This document shows positions 8,608 through 17,246 of a DNA stretch of 41,377 nt, piece after piece. The stretch lies in assembly GCA_021733925.1 (NCBI GenBank), contig JAIPJY010000059.1:1-41377 (forward strand), given 5' to 3'. The DNA is from Prosthecobacter sp. (lineage in GTDB: Bacteria; Verrucomicrobiota; Verrucomicrobiia; Verrucomicrobiales; Verrucomicrobiaceae). The translations under genes were made by a program, and so were the position numbers. Positions within the stretch are counted from its first letter, which is position 1. Each line of letters begins with the position of its first letter. A model generated the notes under the pieces. That model had not been told where the DNA came from. It saw nothing but the letters and a program-made list of their open reading frames with translations, and made no database searches.

Positions 8608-9393
8608 ATGAATAAGCTGGACGAAATCATCGCCCACAAGCACACCGAACTGCAACGCCTGCTGCCTCGCGCTGAAAAGCTCCGCGCCGCCGCCGCTCTC
8701 CGCAATGACGTGCGCTCCTTTTACGACGCCCTCCGCGCCGATCCCACGCGCCTCAGCATCATCGCCGAAGTCAAACGCGCCTCACCCTCCGTCGGCACCA
8801 TCGCCACTGACTTTGATCCGCTCACCATCGCCCGTGGCTACGAAAAAGCCGGTGCCAGCGCCATTTCCGTCCTCACCGACGAAAAATACTTCCAGGGCCG
8901 CCTGGAGTACCTCACGCTGATCCGCGAGCAGCTCGACATTCCCTGCCTGCGCAAAGACTTCATCATTCACGAGGCCCAGATCTTCGAAGCCGTCGTCGCT
9001 GGTGCAGATGCCATCCTCCTCATCGTCGCCGCCCTGGACCAGCCCACGCTGGAGCACCTCCTCGAAGTCGCCCACACCTTCCAGCTCGATGCCCTCGTCG
9101 AAGTTCACAACCTCCCCGAACTCGAACGTGCCCTCGCCACCGACGCCCGCATCATCGGCGTGAACAACCGCAACCTGAAGTCCTTCACCGTCGACCTCGC
9201 CACCACCGAGGCACTCGCCGAGGAAATCCCCGACGACATCGTCCTCGTCTCCGAAAGCGGCATCAAAACCCCCGCCGACGCCCTCCGCCTCGCCGAAGCC
9301 GGCGCCGACTCCCTCCTCATTGGCGAAACCCTCATGCGCAGCCAGAACATCCTCGCCGACCTCCCCCAGTTCCGCGCCTCCACCGAAAAGTAG
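8608..9393 (+). CDS. trpC: Indole-3-glycerol phosphate synthase
   Basis: The enzyme closes the indole ring of carboxyphenylamino-deoxyribulose phosphate in tryptophan synthesis. The 261-residue TIM barrel shows the family landmarks: EVKRASPSVG near 50, CLRKDF near 115, GVNNRNLKSF near 185 and VSESGI near 215, with GADSLLIGE near the end. The ATG at 8608 gives the usual MNKLDEIIAHK start; an in-frame ATG 15 codons upstream would add an unrelated stretch. It stands alone, away from other trp genes. Its TAG stop is the first triplet of a palindromic repeat (TAGCCATCTCGC) that recurs at two other gene ends. Confidence 0.96.
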   Translation: MNKLDEIIAHKHTELQRLLPRAEKLRAAAALRNDVRSFYDALRADPTRLSIIAEVKRASPSVGTIATDFDPLTIARGYEKAGASAISVLTDEKYFQGRLEYLTLIREQLDIPCLRKDFIIHEAQIFEAVVAGADAILLIVAALDQPTLEHLLEVAHTFQLDALVEVHNLPELERALATDARIIGVNNRNLKSFTVDLATTEALAEEIPDDIVLVSESGIKTPADALRLAEAGADSLLIGETLMRSQNILADLPQFRASTEK

Positions 9394-9416
9394 CCATCTC
9401 GCTTCGCGAGATGAGC
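9391..9416. repeat. TAGCCATCTCG palindrome, copy 1, overlapping the trpC stop
   Basis: The hairpin ATCTCGC-TTC-GCGAGAT follows TAGCC, and that TAG is the stop codon of trpC. Other copies are at 18124 and 32044. It could act as a weak transcription terminator, but no T-run follows. Confidence 0.7.
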
Positions 9417-9452
9417 CCAGCGCGCCCGCATCCGCGCAACACCTTCAAGTCT

Positions 9453-9492
9453 CCTACCCCTTCGCCAACTGCGCCGCCAGCTCCGCGATCAA
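9453..9492 (-). pseudogene. Duplicated 3' end of the LysR gene
   Basis: Forty bases match the last 13 codons and stop of the lysR gene at 9704-9743 with a single mismatch. On the minus strand both copies encode IAELAAQLAKG followed by a stop. The neighbouring 20 bases retain weaker similarity. Between the two copies lies one unit of the main dispersed repeat. It is a fragment, not an expressed gene. Confidence 0.75.
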
Positions 9493-9511
9493 AAGTCGGC
9501 AGCGGCGTAAG

Positions 9512-9668
9512 CTCCAAGCGACCCCAACGGGGTCCTGTATCATAGCGAAGGGTTGCCGAGCCTTGGCGAGGCTACCCTGGTACCCATGCCAGTCATTGGG
9601 AAGCAAATCCAGCGCATCGCAACACACCACGCTCACCAGCAGCGTCTGCAATCAACTCCGCCACGCAT
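9512..9668 (+). repeat. Main dispersed palindromic repeat (R1), copy A
   Basis: Order of parts: hairpin GACCCCAACGGGGTC (9520-9534); AGCGAAGGGTTGCCGAG; hairpin AGCC-TTGGCG-AGGCT inside an outer GGGT...ACCC pair; a GGGAAGCAAATCCAGCGC stretch; and the tail CACCAGCAGCGTCTGCAA. The same order recurs in five other copies in this window. It lies between the lysR stop and a duplicated lysR 3' end. Confidence 0.8.
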
Positions 9669-9704
9669 GCGGGATGCAGTAACCCAACGCTCCAATACCA
9701 CGCC

Positions 9705-10619
9705 CTACCCCTTCGCCAGCTGCGCCGCCAGCTCCGCGATCAAGCTTGTCAGCGTAATGAGCTCCTTGCTCGCCTCCTGCTTCGGCAGCACCATCAGCAG
9801 CTCCGTCGTGGGCACCGGCGCGGCCAGCGGCACAAACACACACCCTCCATGCGGCATCTTGCTCGCATGCCCGGGAATCAGCGCCACCCCGCCCAGGGTC
9901 GTCACCGTCCCCAGCATCATCGAAAGCGAATCCACCTCGCTCACAATCTGCGGATCAAACCCCGCCTGCTGACAAATCGACCGCAAAAACTCCCGCCGCC
10001 CCGGGAATGACGCATCAGACAGCGACACCCATCGCTCATTCTTCAGCTCAGCCAGTTTGATCGTCTTCCTCTTCGCCAGCGCATGATCCTCCGACAGCAA
10101 CGCCGCCATTTTATGACGGGATAGAATACGCGTCGTGAAGAAAGCACGATCACTGTCAGAGATGTTGCCGAGGATCGCCGCATCAAGCTCATGATTCCGC
10201 AGCCGGTCAAGCTGCGCACGCGGCGGCAGTTCAAACAAGCTCACCTGCGCCTTCGGATGCCGCTGCCGAAACTCACGCACCGCAGGCACCACCAGGTCAT
10301 CCAGAAACGGTGCGAGGAACCCTAGTCGCAGCGTGCGGCGTGCATTGCCAAACTGCTCGCGCAACTGCTGCGCCCCCGTTTCCGCATCGCACACGATCTG
10401 CCGCGCCTTCGGTAGAAAGAAACGCCCCGCGTCGCTCAGATAGATGCGTTTGCGAATGCGATCAAACAGCGTCACCCCCAGCTCCGCCTCCAGCTCCGCC
10501 TCCAGCACCGCGATCTGCCGGCTCAGCGCAGGCTGCGTCACATGCAGTCGCTTCGCCGCACTCGAAATGCTCAAATCCTCGGCGGCGGCGATGAAGTAAC
10601 GAAGCTGGTGAAATTCCAC
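9705..10619 (-). CDS. LysR-family transcriptional regulator
   Basis: A 304-residue regulator with the N-terminal winged helix-turn-helix (helices about 18-40, SISSAAKRLHVTQPALSRQI) and a two-lobe substrate-binding domain from about 90. The HTH and co-inducer domain match the size and order of CbbR/CatR/CynR-like LysR proteins. LysR regulators usually act on a divergent neighbour; here that is the DUF1501 gene, whose start lies about 95 bases away, though this is not a typical LysR target. The last 13 codons are duplicated at 9453-9492 beyond a dispersed repeat. The effector is unknown. Confidence 0.95.
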   Translation of the reverse strand: MEFHQLRYFIAAAEDLSISSAAKRLHVTQPALSRQIAVLEAELEAELGVTLFDRIRKRIYLSDAGRFFLPKARQIVCDAETGAQQLREQFGNARRTLRLGFLAPFLDDLVVPAVREFRQRHPKAQVSLFELPPRAQLDRLRNHELDAAILGNISDSDRAFFTTRILSRHKMAALLSEDHALAKRKTIKLAELKNERWVSLSDASFPGRREFLRSICQQAGFDPQIVSEVDSLSMMLGTVTTLGGVALIPGHASKMPHGGCVFVPLAAPVPTTELLMVLPKQEASKELITLTSLIAELAAQLAKG

Positions 10620-10713
10620 CCCGGATCAGACCACAGACCAGCAGTCTGCGCAAATCGTCCGCTCATCGGCAAGTCGAACACGTTGGCCCACGTAGGTGGC
10701 TTGCTCGCATCTT

Positions 10714-12147
10714 ATGGACTCACCGCTCTTTCGCCCCTCAATGGACCGCCGGGCCTTTCTCACGGCTTCGACGCTGGGATTGGCATCGCTGCGTTTCGGC
10801 CCAGCCTTGAGAGCCTCCACCGGCCCGGGTCTAGCCGCCCCCACGCTAGCCAAGCCCGCGAAATCCACCGTGCTCTTCTTCCTCTGCGGCGGTGCCTCCC
10901 ACATCGACATGTGGGACATGAAACCAGAGGCCCCGCTGGAATTTCGCGGCGAGTTCAAACCCATCCGCACCACCGGCGCAGACATCCGCCTGTGCGAGCA
11001 CCTGCCACTCCTGGCCAAACAAGCGCACAACTTCTCCCTCGTTCACGGCGTCACCGATGGCGGCCGCGCCACGGGCGACCATCACGCTGGTTACTATTAC
11101 AACCTCACCGGCCACGCCCCGGATCCCACCTTCAAGCAGCAGGGCAACGACCGCCGCCCCTATCCCGAAGACTGGCCTTACATGGGCAGCGTGGTCGGCA
11201 TGAAGCGCCCGCAACACCCGTCGCTGCCGCAGATCATCTCGCTGCCCCACAAGCCCAGCAAACTCCCCTTCACTCGCCCCGGTCAGTTCGCCGGCCGCAT
11301 CGGCATGGAGCACGACCCTTTCTATCTCAGCGGCAGCTTCGATGAACCCCTGAACTTCAGCGCCCCGACCATCTCCATGTCCGGCAGCATGACTGCCGAG
11401 CGCATGCAGGACCGTCACGCACTGCTCAACGCCATGAATCAAGCCCGGCGCGAGCTCGATCACGAAGCCGCAGTTCAAAACTACGTCAAGCAGCAGGAGC
11501 GTGCCTTTGACCTCCTGTCATCCAGCGGCACCTCAAACGCCTTCGACATCAAGTCCGAGCCCGACAAGCTGCGCGAACGCTACGGCCACACCATCAACGG
11601 CACCAGCCTCCTCATGGCGCGTCGCCTCGTCGAAGCGGGCGTGCCCTTCGTCACCGTCTTCTGGAAGGAGGACGAGAGCATCGCCAAACAATGCAAAAGC
11701 GCCGGCGGCTGGGACACCCACGGCGACAACTTCAACTGCCTTCGCAAATACCTCCTGCCGCGCTTTGATCAGGCCTTCTCCGCCTTCATGGAGGATATGT
11801 CCGGCCGTGGACTCCTCGATGAAACCCTCGTCATGGTCACCAGCGAAATGGGCCGCATGCCCAAAGTCGGCGACCGCCGCTCCGGCGGCACCATCGGTGC
11901 AGGCCGCGATCACTGGACCTCCTGCATGAGCGTCCTCATGGCCGGCGCAGGCATTCGCGGCGGCCAGGTCGTTGGCGAAACCGACGCCCGTGCCGAACTC
12001 CCCAAAGACCGCCCCATCTACCCCGAAGACATCACCAAGACCGTCTACTACGCCATGGGCATCAAAGACCTCGAAGCCAAAGACAAACTCGGCCGCGCCT
12101 ACAACCTCCTCGATGAAGGCAAGCCCCTCACCGAACTCTTCGGCTGA
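10714..12147 (+). CDS. Tat-exported DUF1501 protein
   Basis: DUF1501 proteins belong to the alkaline-phosphatase-like fold and are especially numerous in Planctomycetes and Verrucomicrobia, often beside DUF1549/DUF1553 cytochromes. The N-terminus has a twin-arginine-like MDRRAFLTASTLGLASL. Landmarks are FFLCGGASHIDMWDMKP near 50-66, HNFSLVHGVTDGG, GGWDTHGDNF near 330 and LVMVTSEMGRMPK near 375, all typical. I chose the ATG at 10714; the ATG at 10741 (directly before the RR motif) and a GTG at 10696 are alternatives. The usual c-type cytochrome partner is absent here. Its physiological substrate is not known. Confidence 0.92.
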   Translation: MDSPLFRPSMDRRAFLTASTLGLASLRFGPALRASTGPGLAAPTLAKPAKSTVLFFLCGGASHIDMWDMKPEAPLEFRGEFKPIRTTGADIRLCEHLPLLAKQAHNFSLVHGVTDGGRATGDHHAGYYYNLTGHAPDPTFKQQGNDRRPYPEDWPYMGSVVGMKRPQHPSLPQIISLPHKPSKLPFTRPGQFAGRIGMEHDPFYLSGSFDEPLNFSAPTISMSGSMTAERMQDRHALLNAMNQARRELDHEAAVQNYVKQQERAFDLLSSSGTSNAFDIKSEPDKLRERYGHTINGTSLLMARRLVEAGVPFVTVFWKEDESIAKQCKSAGGWDTHGDNFNCLRKYLLPRFDQAFSAFMEDMSGRGLLDETLVMVTSEMGRMPKVGDRRSGGTIGAGRDHWTSCMSVLMAGAGIRGGQVVGETDARAELPKDRPIYPEDITKTVYYAMGIKDLEAKDKLGRAYNLLDEGKPLTELFG

Positions 12148-12173
12148 CTCTTTTCATGATGCACCGCATGAAC

Positions 12174-12186
12174 GCCACTCGGTTAA
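12174..12186 (+). repeat. GSCACTCRGTTAA motif, copy 1
   Basis: GCCACTCGGTTAA, 27 bases after the DUF1501 stop codon and preceded by CATGAAC. Related motifs follow the nitroreductase, rpiB and sialidase-fragment stops. Confidence 0.6.
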
Positions 12187-12289
12187 AGCATGCTGCCGTT
12201 TGTTCCATGATGCCAGCACTCGGCTTCGCTCGTCTTCCACCTGCCGAATGCCACATGCGCTATTCCCGAAAGCTTCTTGCTACAAGGAG

Positions 12290-12470
12290 GCCATCTTTCG
12301 CCACTTCACTCCGCCATACATCAGTCCCAACGGGACTGCGCACCATGGCGAAGGGGTGCCGAGCCTTGGCGAGGCTCCCCTGGTACCTCTCGCCACACCT
12401 CCGGAAAGCAAACCCACTGCCCAGTTGCTCCCCAAGGTCACCAGCAGCGTCTGCAAAACGCCCCGCCGCC
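12290..12470 (+). repeat. Main dispersed palindromic repeat (R1), copy B
   Basis: Hairpin 1 is AGTCCCAACGGGACT (12323-12337), a shifted pair compared with GACCCC/GGGGTC and AGCCCC/GGGGCT in the other copies, so base pairing is kept while sequence changes. Hairpin 2 (GAGCCTTGGCGAGGCTC) and the CACCAGCAGCGTCTGCAA tail follow. Confidence 0.8.
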
Positions 12471-12501
12471 CATCTGCTTAAGTCTTCACTTGGCAGGCTG
12501 A

Positions 12502-12680
12502 AGCCATCTTCCGCCACTTCACCCCGCCATGCATCAGCCCCAAAGGGGCTGCGTAATTCAGCCCAGGGTCAGCCGAGCCTCAGCGAGGCGACCCTGGGTA
12601 TTTCACCATCAATCCGGGAAGCAAACCCAGCGCCATCTTCGCACACCGCGCATACCAGCAGCGGCTTCACCGCACCACCG
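12502..12680 (+). repeat. Main dispersed palindromic repeat (R1), copy C
   Basis: Hairpin 1 is AGCCCCAAAGGGGCT (12536-12550). The second hairpin has a longer outer stem, GCCCAGGGTC with GACCCTGGGT. The tail is diverged (CCAGCAGCGGCTTCACC). It is tandem with copy B. Confidence 0.8.
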
Positions 12681-12738
12681 CCGCTGCCCCGCGCGTCCTG
12701 ACTCCTCCAACACTCACACCCTGAACCGAGTCCCCTTC

Positions 12739-15075
12739 ATGCATCGCCTCCTCCTCGCCGCCCTGTCCCTCTCCATCACCCTCCACGCCGAAGACTGGCC
12801 CCAGTTCCGCGGCTCCAATGGCACCGGAATCTCCTCCTCAAAAAATCTCCCCCAAGACTTCTCCGCCGAAAAAAACATCGCCTGGAAAGCCAAGATTGGC
12901 GACGGCATCGGCTCGCCCATCGTCAAAAACGGCCGCGTCTTCACCACCGCCATGCTCGGTGATCAAAAGCTCGGCCTCTTCAGCTTCGACGTCACCAACG
13001 GGAAACAACTCTGGCGCAGCGATTTCGACACCGGCACCCTCCCGCGCATTACCCCGCCCAACAGCCACGCCTCCTCCACTCCCGCCACCGATGGCGAACG
13101 CGTCTACGTCTACTTCAGCACCATCGGCCTCCTCGCCTTCGACTTCACCACCGGCAATGAAGTCTGGCGTCACACCATGACGCGCCCCGCCTACTTGATG
13201 GATTGGGGCGCCGCTTCATCGCCCATCGTTTACAACGACACAGTCATCTTCTGCCAGGACGATGATCTCGCTCCCTTCGTCGTCGCCGTCGATGCGAAAA
13301 CCGGCAAAGAAAAGTGGAAGACCCTGCGCAAAGAAATGCTCGCCGGTTATTCGCTGCCTGTCCTCTGTGAAGCCAATGGCCGCACCGACCTCGTCATCGC
13401 CGGCAGCGGCAAATTAAAAGGCTACGATCCCGCCACCGGCGCCGAACTCTGGACCTGCAACACCCTCCTGCGCACCATCATGACCTCGCCCGTCGTGCAT
13501 GACGGCGTCATCTACGTCGCCGTCCAAAGCTACGGCGATGCCACGCGCACCCTGAAGCACGCCCTGCTCGAATGGCTCGACACCAACCAGGACAAAATCC
13601 TCTCCCGCGAAGAGACCCCGAAGGAATTCCACGAGCGCTTCGATGCCTCCGACAAAAACCACGACAAAGTCATCGGCCCCGAGGAGATCGACACCGCCTT
13701 CCAATCCCCCGACAACATGGCCGCAGGCGGCAACATCATCCAGGCCATCAAAGGCGGCGGCAGTGGCGATGTGACCAAGACCCACGTCCTCTGGAACATC
13801 GATCCCAAAACTCCCTCAAACCTCTCCTCACCCCTCTTCTTCAACAACCGCCTCTACGTCGTCAAAAGCGGCGGCATGTCCAGCTGCTACGACGCCAAGG
13901 ACGGCACAACCCTCTGGGACCGCAGCCGCCTCGGAAACTTCGGCGACTACTTCGCCTCCCCCATTGCCGCAGATGGCAAAGTCTACATCGCCGCCAAGAA
14001 CGGCTTCATCGTCGAACTCGAAGACGCACCGCAGCTCAAAGTTCTCGCCAAGCACGATATGGGTGAAGAAATCATCGCCACCCCCGCCATCGCCGATGGC
14101 CGCCTCTTCATCCGCACCCGCGAAAGCCTCCTCTGCATATCCGCCACCACCTCCGCACCAGCTTTGGCAGAAATGACGAAGTCTTCCACCACTACGGATG
14201 CCATCGAAATCATCAACGCCCAGCCTCCTCATGGCTCACGCGTGTGGAATGGCTACACCGGCAACGCCATGGGTCAGGAGTCATGGACTCAGGACGAACT
14301 CGATCAGCTTCTCCAGCGCCTCCAAAAGTTAAAATACACCGCCATCGCCATTCCCTCAAAAATCGCCCCCTTCACACCCATTCGCGTCGATGGCGACACC
14401 GGCGGCCGCAAAGCCTTCCACGGTGCCTCCGTCTTCGCCAATCCCGACGTCTCCGCCATCACCGCTCGTTTTCGTGAACACGCCACCAAACTCGGTTTTG
14501 AAATCGTCGCCGCCGAACCCGCAGCCGTTTCCGTCCTTCCCAAAAACGACTTCGCCACCGAAAAAGCCCTGAGCGATTTCGTCACCCCCATGTGCGGTGA
14601 AGGCGTCGCCGAGCGCATGTGGCTCGGTTTCCAAGCCATCGACAAAGCCTCGCAGCTCATCGCCCAAAACGACCCCACCCTCGGCGTTCCCGCACCCGAC
14701 ATGCTGCTGCGCCATTTGCACTCCAAGAAAAGCCTGCCCGACTGGCTCACCGAGGTCAAAACGTACTACGCCACGGCCATGAACGAAATGTACCGCGCCA
14801 ACACCCGCGCCCGCGAAGGCTCGCGCACGTTCACGCTCTACAACGCCAAGCGCCTCGAATTCACCTTCCACTACCTCAGCGCCATCGAGGCCCTCTACAA
14901 ATCCCACGACGCCACCACCCGCGCCGAATCCCTCGAAGCCGCCATGGACAGCATCTACAACTCCCTCAACTCCTGGTCCGACGTCGCCCGCGACTCCACT
15001 GATCGCGGCGCCATCGCCCTCCTCAACGAGTACGGTTACCGTCCGATCGTGCGGGCAGTGCAGGAGAAGCACTGA
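12739..15075 (+). CDS. Secreted PQQ-like beta-propeller protein with EF-hands and an unassigned C-terminal domain
   Basis: The ATG at 12739 gives a 778-residue product with signal peptide MHRLLLAALSLSITLHA. The first 470 residues show PQQ/BamB-like propeller blades: DWPQFRGSNGTG at the N-terminus (typical of planctomycete and verrucomicrobial PQQ-repeat proteins) and several GxxxW strands such as TGNEVWRHT and TGKEKWKT. An EF-hand pair sits inside the propeller near 280-315 (DTNQDKILSREE and DKNHDKVIGPEE). From about 480 to the end is a different domain, with WNGYTGNAMGQESW and a helical segment near MNEMYRANTRAREGSR, that I cannot assign. An earlier in-frame ATG would run through repeat DNA and lacks a signal peptide. 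Confidence 0.88.
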   Translation: MHRLLLAALSLSITLHAEDWPQFRGSNGTGISSSKNLPQDFSAEKNIAWKAKIGDGIGSPIVKNGRVFTTAMLGDQKLGLFSFDVTNGKQLWRSDFDTGTLPRITPPNSHASSTPATDGERVYVYFSTIGLLAFDFTTGNEVWRHTMTRPAYLMDWGAASSPIVYNDTVIFCQDDDLAPFVVAVDAKTGKEKWKTLRKEMLAGYSLPVLCEANGRTDLVIAGSGKLKGYDPATGAELWTCNTLLRTIMTSPVVHDGVIYVAVQSYGDATRTLKHALLEWLDTNQDKILSREETPKEFHERFDASDKNHDKVIGPEEIDTAFQSPDNMAAGGNIIQAIKGGGSGDVTKTHVLWNIDPKTPSNLSSPLFFNNRLYVVKSGGMSSCYDAKDGTTLWDRSRLGNFGDYFASPIAADGKVYIAAKNGFIVELEDAPQLKVLAKHDMGEEIIATPAIADGRLFIRTRESLLCISATTSAPALAEMTKSSTTTDAIEIINAQPPHGSRVWNGYTGNAMGQESWTQDELDQLLQRLQKLKYTAIAIPSKIAPFTPIRVDGDTGGRKAFHGASVFANPDVSAITARFREHATKLGFEIVAAEPAAVSVLPKNDFATEKALSDFVTPMCGEGVAERMWLGFQAIDKASQLIAQNDPTLGVPAPDMLLRHLHSKKSLPDWLTEVKTYYATAMNEMYRANTRAREGSRTFTLYNAKRLEFTFHYLSAIEALYKSHDATTRAESLEAAMDSIYNSLNSWSDVARDSTDRGAIALLNEYGYRPIVRAVQEKH

Positions 15076-15368
15076 ACCAGCTTCGGAAAACCTTGCGGGT
15101 GCGGCATGCCGGGGCCGTTTGTCAGGCGCGCCAGCGTTTTGGAACCGGAGCGCAGCGGAGATAGACAGCCGGCAGGCTGCCCGAAGGGTGAGCGAAGCGA
15201 ATCAATGCGCCAGTCCTCTGGCGCTTTCGAACTGCCCTGGCCCTCACGCAAACAGCCAGACGACAAACATGCCATTCCTCCTTCTGCATATTCATTACCT
15301 CACGGCATGAACTTGTGAAGCAAGTGGCATTGGAGGACTGACGGCTTCTGCGCGAATGCAGCGTCGTT
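15076..15368. other. Intergenic palindromic region
   Basis: No gene is visible. It contains GCGCCAG-TCCT-CTGGCGC followed by TTTC (about 15211-15232) and, further left, a GTTTTGGAACCGGAGCGCAGCGG stretch, shortened here, loosely like the TTTGGAGTGCGGT family at 19024 and 29058. Confidence 0.5.
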
Positions 15369-16070
15369 ATGAAACTCAAACTTCGCCTCTCCAATGAACG
15401 CGGGCACGCCGAACACGGCTGGCTCGACAGCTACCACACCTTCAGCTTTGCTGATTACTATGATCCAGAGCACATGGGCTATCGCAGCCTGCGTGTGATC
15501 AATCAGGACGTCATCACCGGCGGCGCTGGATTCCCCACCCATCCGCATCGCGACATGGAAATCTTCAGCTACGTCCTCTACGGCGCTCTCGCCCACAAGG
15601 ACAGCATGGGCAACGGGCGCACTCTGCTTCCCGGTCAGATCCAGCTCATGAGCGCAGGCAGCGGTGTCACCCACAGCGAGTTCAATCCCTCTTCGACTGA
15701 ACCCGGCAGCCTCCTCCAAATCTGGATTCGTCCGCGTCAAAACGGCCTGAAGCCCAGCTACACCGAGTGGCATCCAAAGCCCGAGCATGAAACCGCCGAG
15801 AAGGTGCTCGTCATCTCCTCCGACGGCCGCGAAGGCTCCGCCACCATCCACCAAGACGCCGACATCTACCGCGTGCGTCTTGAAGCAGGTAAATCCACCA
15901 CCCACGAAGTCACCGCCGGTCGCGGTGCCTGGCTTCAGCTTATCAAAGGCACCCTCACCGCCAATGGTACCACCCTCAATCCCGGCGACGCCATCAGCAC
16001 CGACGACACCGGCACCCTAACCCTCACCGCAACCCAAAACGCCGAAGCCCTCCTCTTCGACCTCCTCTGA
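15369..16070 (+). CDS. Pirin family protein (YhhW type)
   Basis: A 233-residue bicupin of the pirin family. The metal ligands are visible in the N-terminal cupin: His58 and His60 in THPHRDMEI, His102 and Glu104 in GVTHSEF, at the same spacing as E. coli YhhW, which degrades quercetin. The start MKLKLRLSNERGHAEHGWLDSYHTFSF, described by its HGWLDSYHTFSF core, is typical of the family. Function in this host is not proven; related genes are often induced with quinone or oxidative-stress genes. It heads a rightward series with DoxX, VOC and rhodanese-YceI genes. Confidence 0.93.
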   Translation: MKLKLRLSNERGHAEHGWLDSYHTFSFADYYDPEHMGYRSLRVINQDVITGGAGFPTHPHRDMEIFSYVLYGALAHKDSMGNGRTLLPGQIQLMSAGSGVTHSEFNPSSTEPGSLLQIWIRPRQNGLKPSYTEWHPKPEHETAEKVLVISSDGREGSATIHQDADIYRVRLEAGKSTTHEVTAGRGAWLQLIKGTLTANGTTLNPGDAISTDDTGTLTLTATQNAEALLFDLL

Positions 16071-16118
16071 ACAACCACCGTCAACAATCGTAAACCACCG
16101 TCAACTCCCCCCCCTCAT

Positions 16119-16496
16119 ATGAAACACATCCCCACCATCGCCCGCCTCCTCCTCGGCCTCATCTTCACCGTCTTCGGTGCTAACATGTGGCTCCACTTCA
16201 TCCCGATTCCTCCGCCTCCGGAAGGTCCTGCCGCCAACTTCATGTTCGCCATCTACGGCAGCGGCTACCTCACCGTGGTGAAGGTCTTGGAAGTCACCGG
16301 CGGCCTCCTGCTCCTCAGCGGTCGCTTCACCAACCTCGCCCTCACCCTCGTCGGCCCAGTCGTGGTAAACATCGCCCTCTACCACTTCTTCCTCGTCAAA
16401 GGCGGCTATGAAATGCCAGTAGTCCTCGGCCTGCTTTCCCTCGTCGCCCTCTCCGGCCGCAAAGACTACCTCCGCACCCTCTTCTCTGCGAAATAA
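16119..16496 (+). CDS. DoxX-like integral membrane protein
   Basis: The 125-residue product has four hydrophobic helices (about 8-25, 45-65, 70-90 and 97-112) and the family features ARLLLGLIFTVFGANMW and a KVLEVTGGLLLLSGR helix. DoxX-like proteins occur with thiosulfate/quinone oxidoreductases and, as CatD, with the catechol dioxygenase CatE of Bacillus subtilis. A VOC-family gene follows shortly here, recalling catDE. The role is inferred. The start is preceded by a short repetitive ACCGTCAAC-rich stretch instead of an obvious ribosome binding site. Confidence 0.85.
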   Translation: MKHIPTIARLLLGLIFTVFGANMWLHFIPIPPPPEGPAANFMFAIYGSGYLTVVKVLEVTGGLLLLSGRFTNLALTLVGPVVVNIALYHFFLVKGGYEMPVVLGLLSLVALSGRKDYLRTLFSAK

Positions 16497-16507
16497 CGCC
16501 CCCCTAC

Positions 16508-16540
16508 GCGGGCCGGATTCCCCCCCCGAATCCGGCCCGC
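16508..16540 (+). terminator. Strong hairpin after the DoxX gene
   Basis: A perfect 13-base stem, GCGGGCCGGATTC and GAATCCGGCCCGC, closes a loop of seven C, twelve bases after the DoxX stop. There is no T-run, so intrinsic termination is uncertain; it may instead protect the mRNA 3' end. Confidence 0.55.
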
Positions 16541-16574
16541 TCACCCTCATTCCTCACGAGCCACCCATCGCGGC

Positions 16575-16601
16575 GTGGTCCGCACTCTCCGAGTGCGGTT
16601 C
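16575..16601. repeat. Hairpin repeat, GTGGTCCGCAC family, copy 2
   Basis: CCGCACTC-TCC-GAGTGCGG, a perfect stem. Compared with the 23879 copy (CCGCACAT-TCC-ATGTGCGG) both arms change together. Confidence 0.75.
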
Positions 16602-16751
16602 TGGGCCGCCGCCTCACGACAACCCAACGAAGAACCTTCCATCCCGTTCTCAGCGCCAGCCCTCAGCCCACAAAATCTCCCACTCCTCGCAGCCCGCCTC
16701 TGGAAAACAACTGTCAACCATCGTCAACCACAGTAAACCACCGTCAACTTC

Positions 16752-17246
16752 ATGAGCACTCCCATCCACCCCGCCGTCCGCATCGGCCACGTCCACCTCA
16801 AGGTGTCCGATCTGGAGCGCTCTCTCGCCTTCTACTGCGGTGTCCTTGGTTTCGAAATCACCCAGCGTTACGGCACCCAGGCCGCCTTCATCTCCGCCGG
16901 CGGTTACCACCATCACATCGGCCTGAACACCTGGGAAAGCCGTGGCGGCAAAGCCCCACCTCGCGGCACCACCGGTTTGTTTCACGTCGCGATTCTCTAT
17001 CCTGATCGCGCCTCTTTGGCCGATGCCCTGCGCCGCCTCATCAAGCACAACATCCCTCTCGACGGCACCTCCGACCACGGCGTCAGCGAAGCCCTCTACC
17101 TTCACGATCCCGATGGCAACGGCCTTGAGCTCTACGTCGATCGCGATCCCTCCGCATGGCCCCGCAATGCACAGGGCGAACTCAACATGATCACCGACTC
17201 CCTCGCCCTCGACGCCCTCCTGGCTGAAGCACCTCACCAATCATGA
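16752..17246 (+). CDS. VOC-family protein (glyoxalase/extradiol dioxygenase-like)
   Basis: A 164-residue vicinal-oxygen-chelate protein with two beta-alpha-beta-beta-beta modules. Candidate metal ligands are His13 or His15 (GHVHLKVSD), His78 (GLFHVAIL) and Glu126 (GNGLELY). The segment HVHLKVSDLERSLAFY and HDPDGNGLELYVDR are typical of the CatE/BphC-like and glyoxalase-like subgroups. It is shorter than CatE of Bacillus (which has two such units twice over). It overlaps the start of the rhodanese-YceI gene by four bases (ATGA), so the two are coupled. A ring-cleaving or thiol-adduct role fits the neighbours, but the substrate is unknown. Confidence 0.9.
   Translation: MSTPIHPAVRIGHVHLKVSDLERSLAFYCGVLGFEITQRYGTQAAFISAGGYHHHIGLNTWESRGGKAPPRGTTGLFHVAILYPDRASLADALRRLIKHNIPLDGTSDHGVSEALYLHDPDGNGLELYVDRDPSAWPRNAQGELNMITDSLALDALLAEAPHQS

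Larger units (their letters stand above)
9394..9704. other. Intergenic repeats and a duplicated lysR 3' end
   Basis: This gap between trpC and the lysR stop holds a TAGCCATCTCG palindrome, then a 40-base copy of the lysR 3' end (9453-9492, one mismatch to 9704-9743), then a full copy of the main dispersed repeat (about 9512-9668). No separate gene is visible. Confidence 0.75.
12148..12738. other. Intergenic region with two tandem R1 repeats
   Basis: No gene is supported. After the DUF1501 stop comes the motif GCCACTCGGTTAA (12174-12186), then two R1 repeats in the same orientation, both beginning with a CCATCTTTCGCCACTTC-like lead. The region ends just before the PQQ-protein start. Confidence 0.75.
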
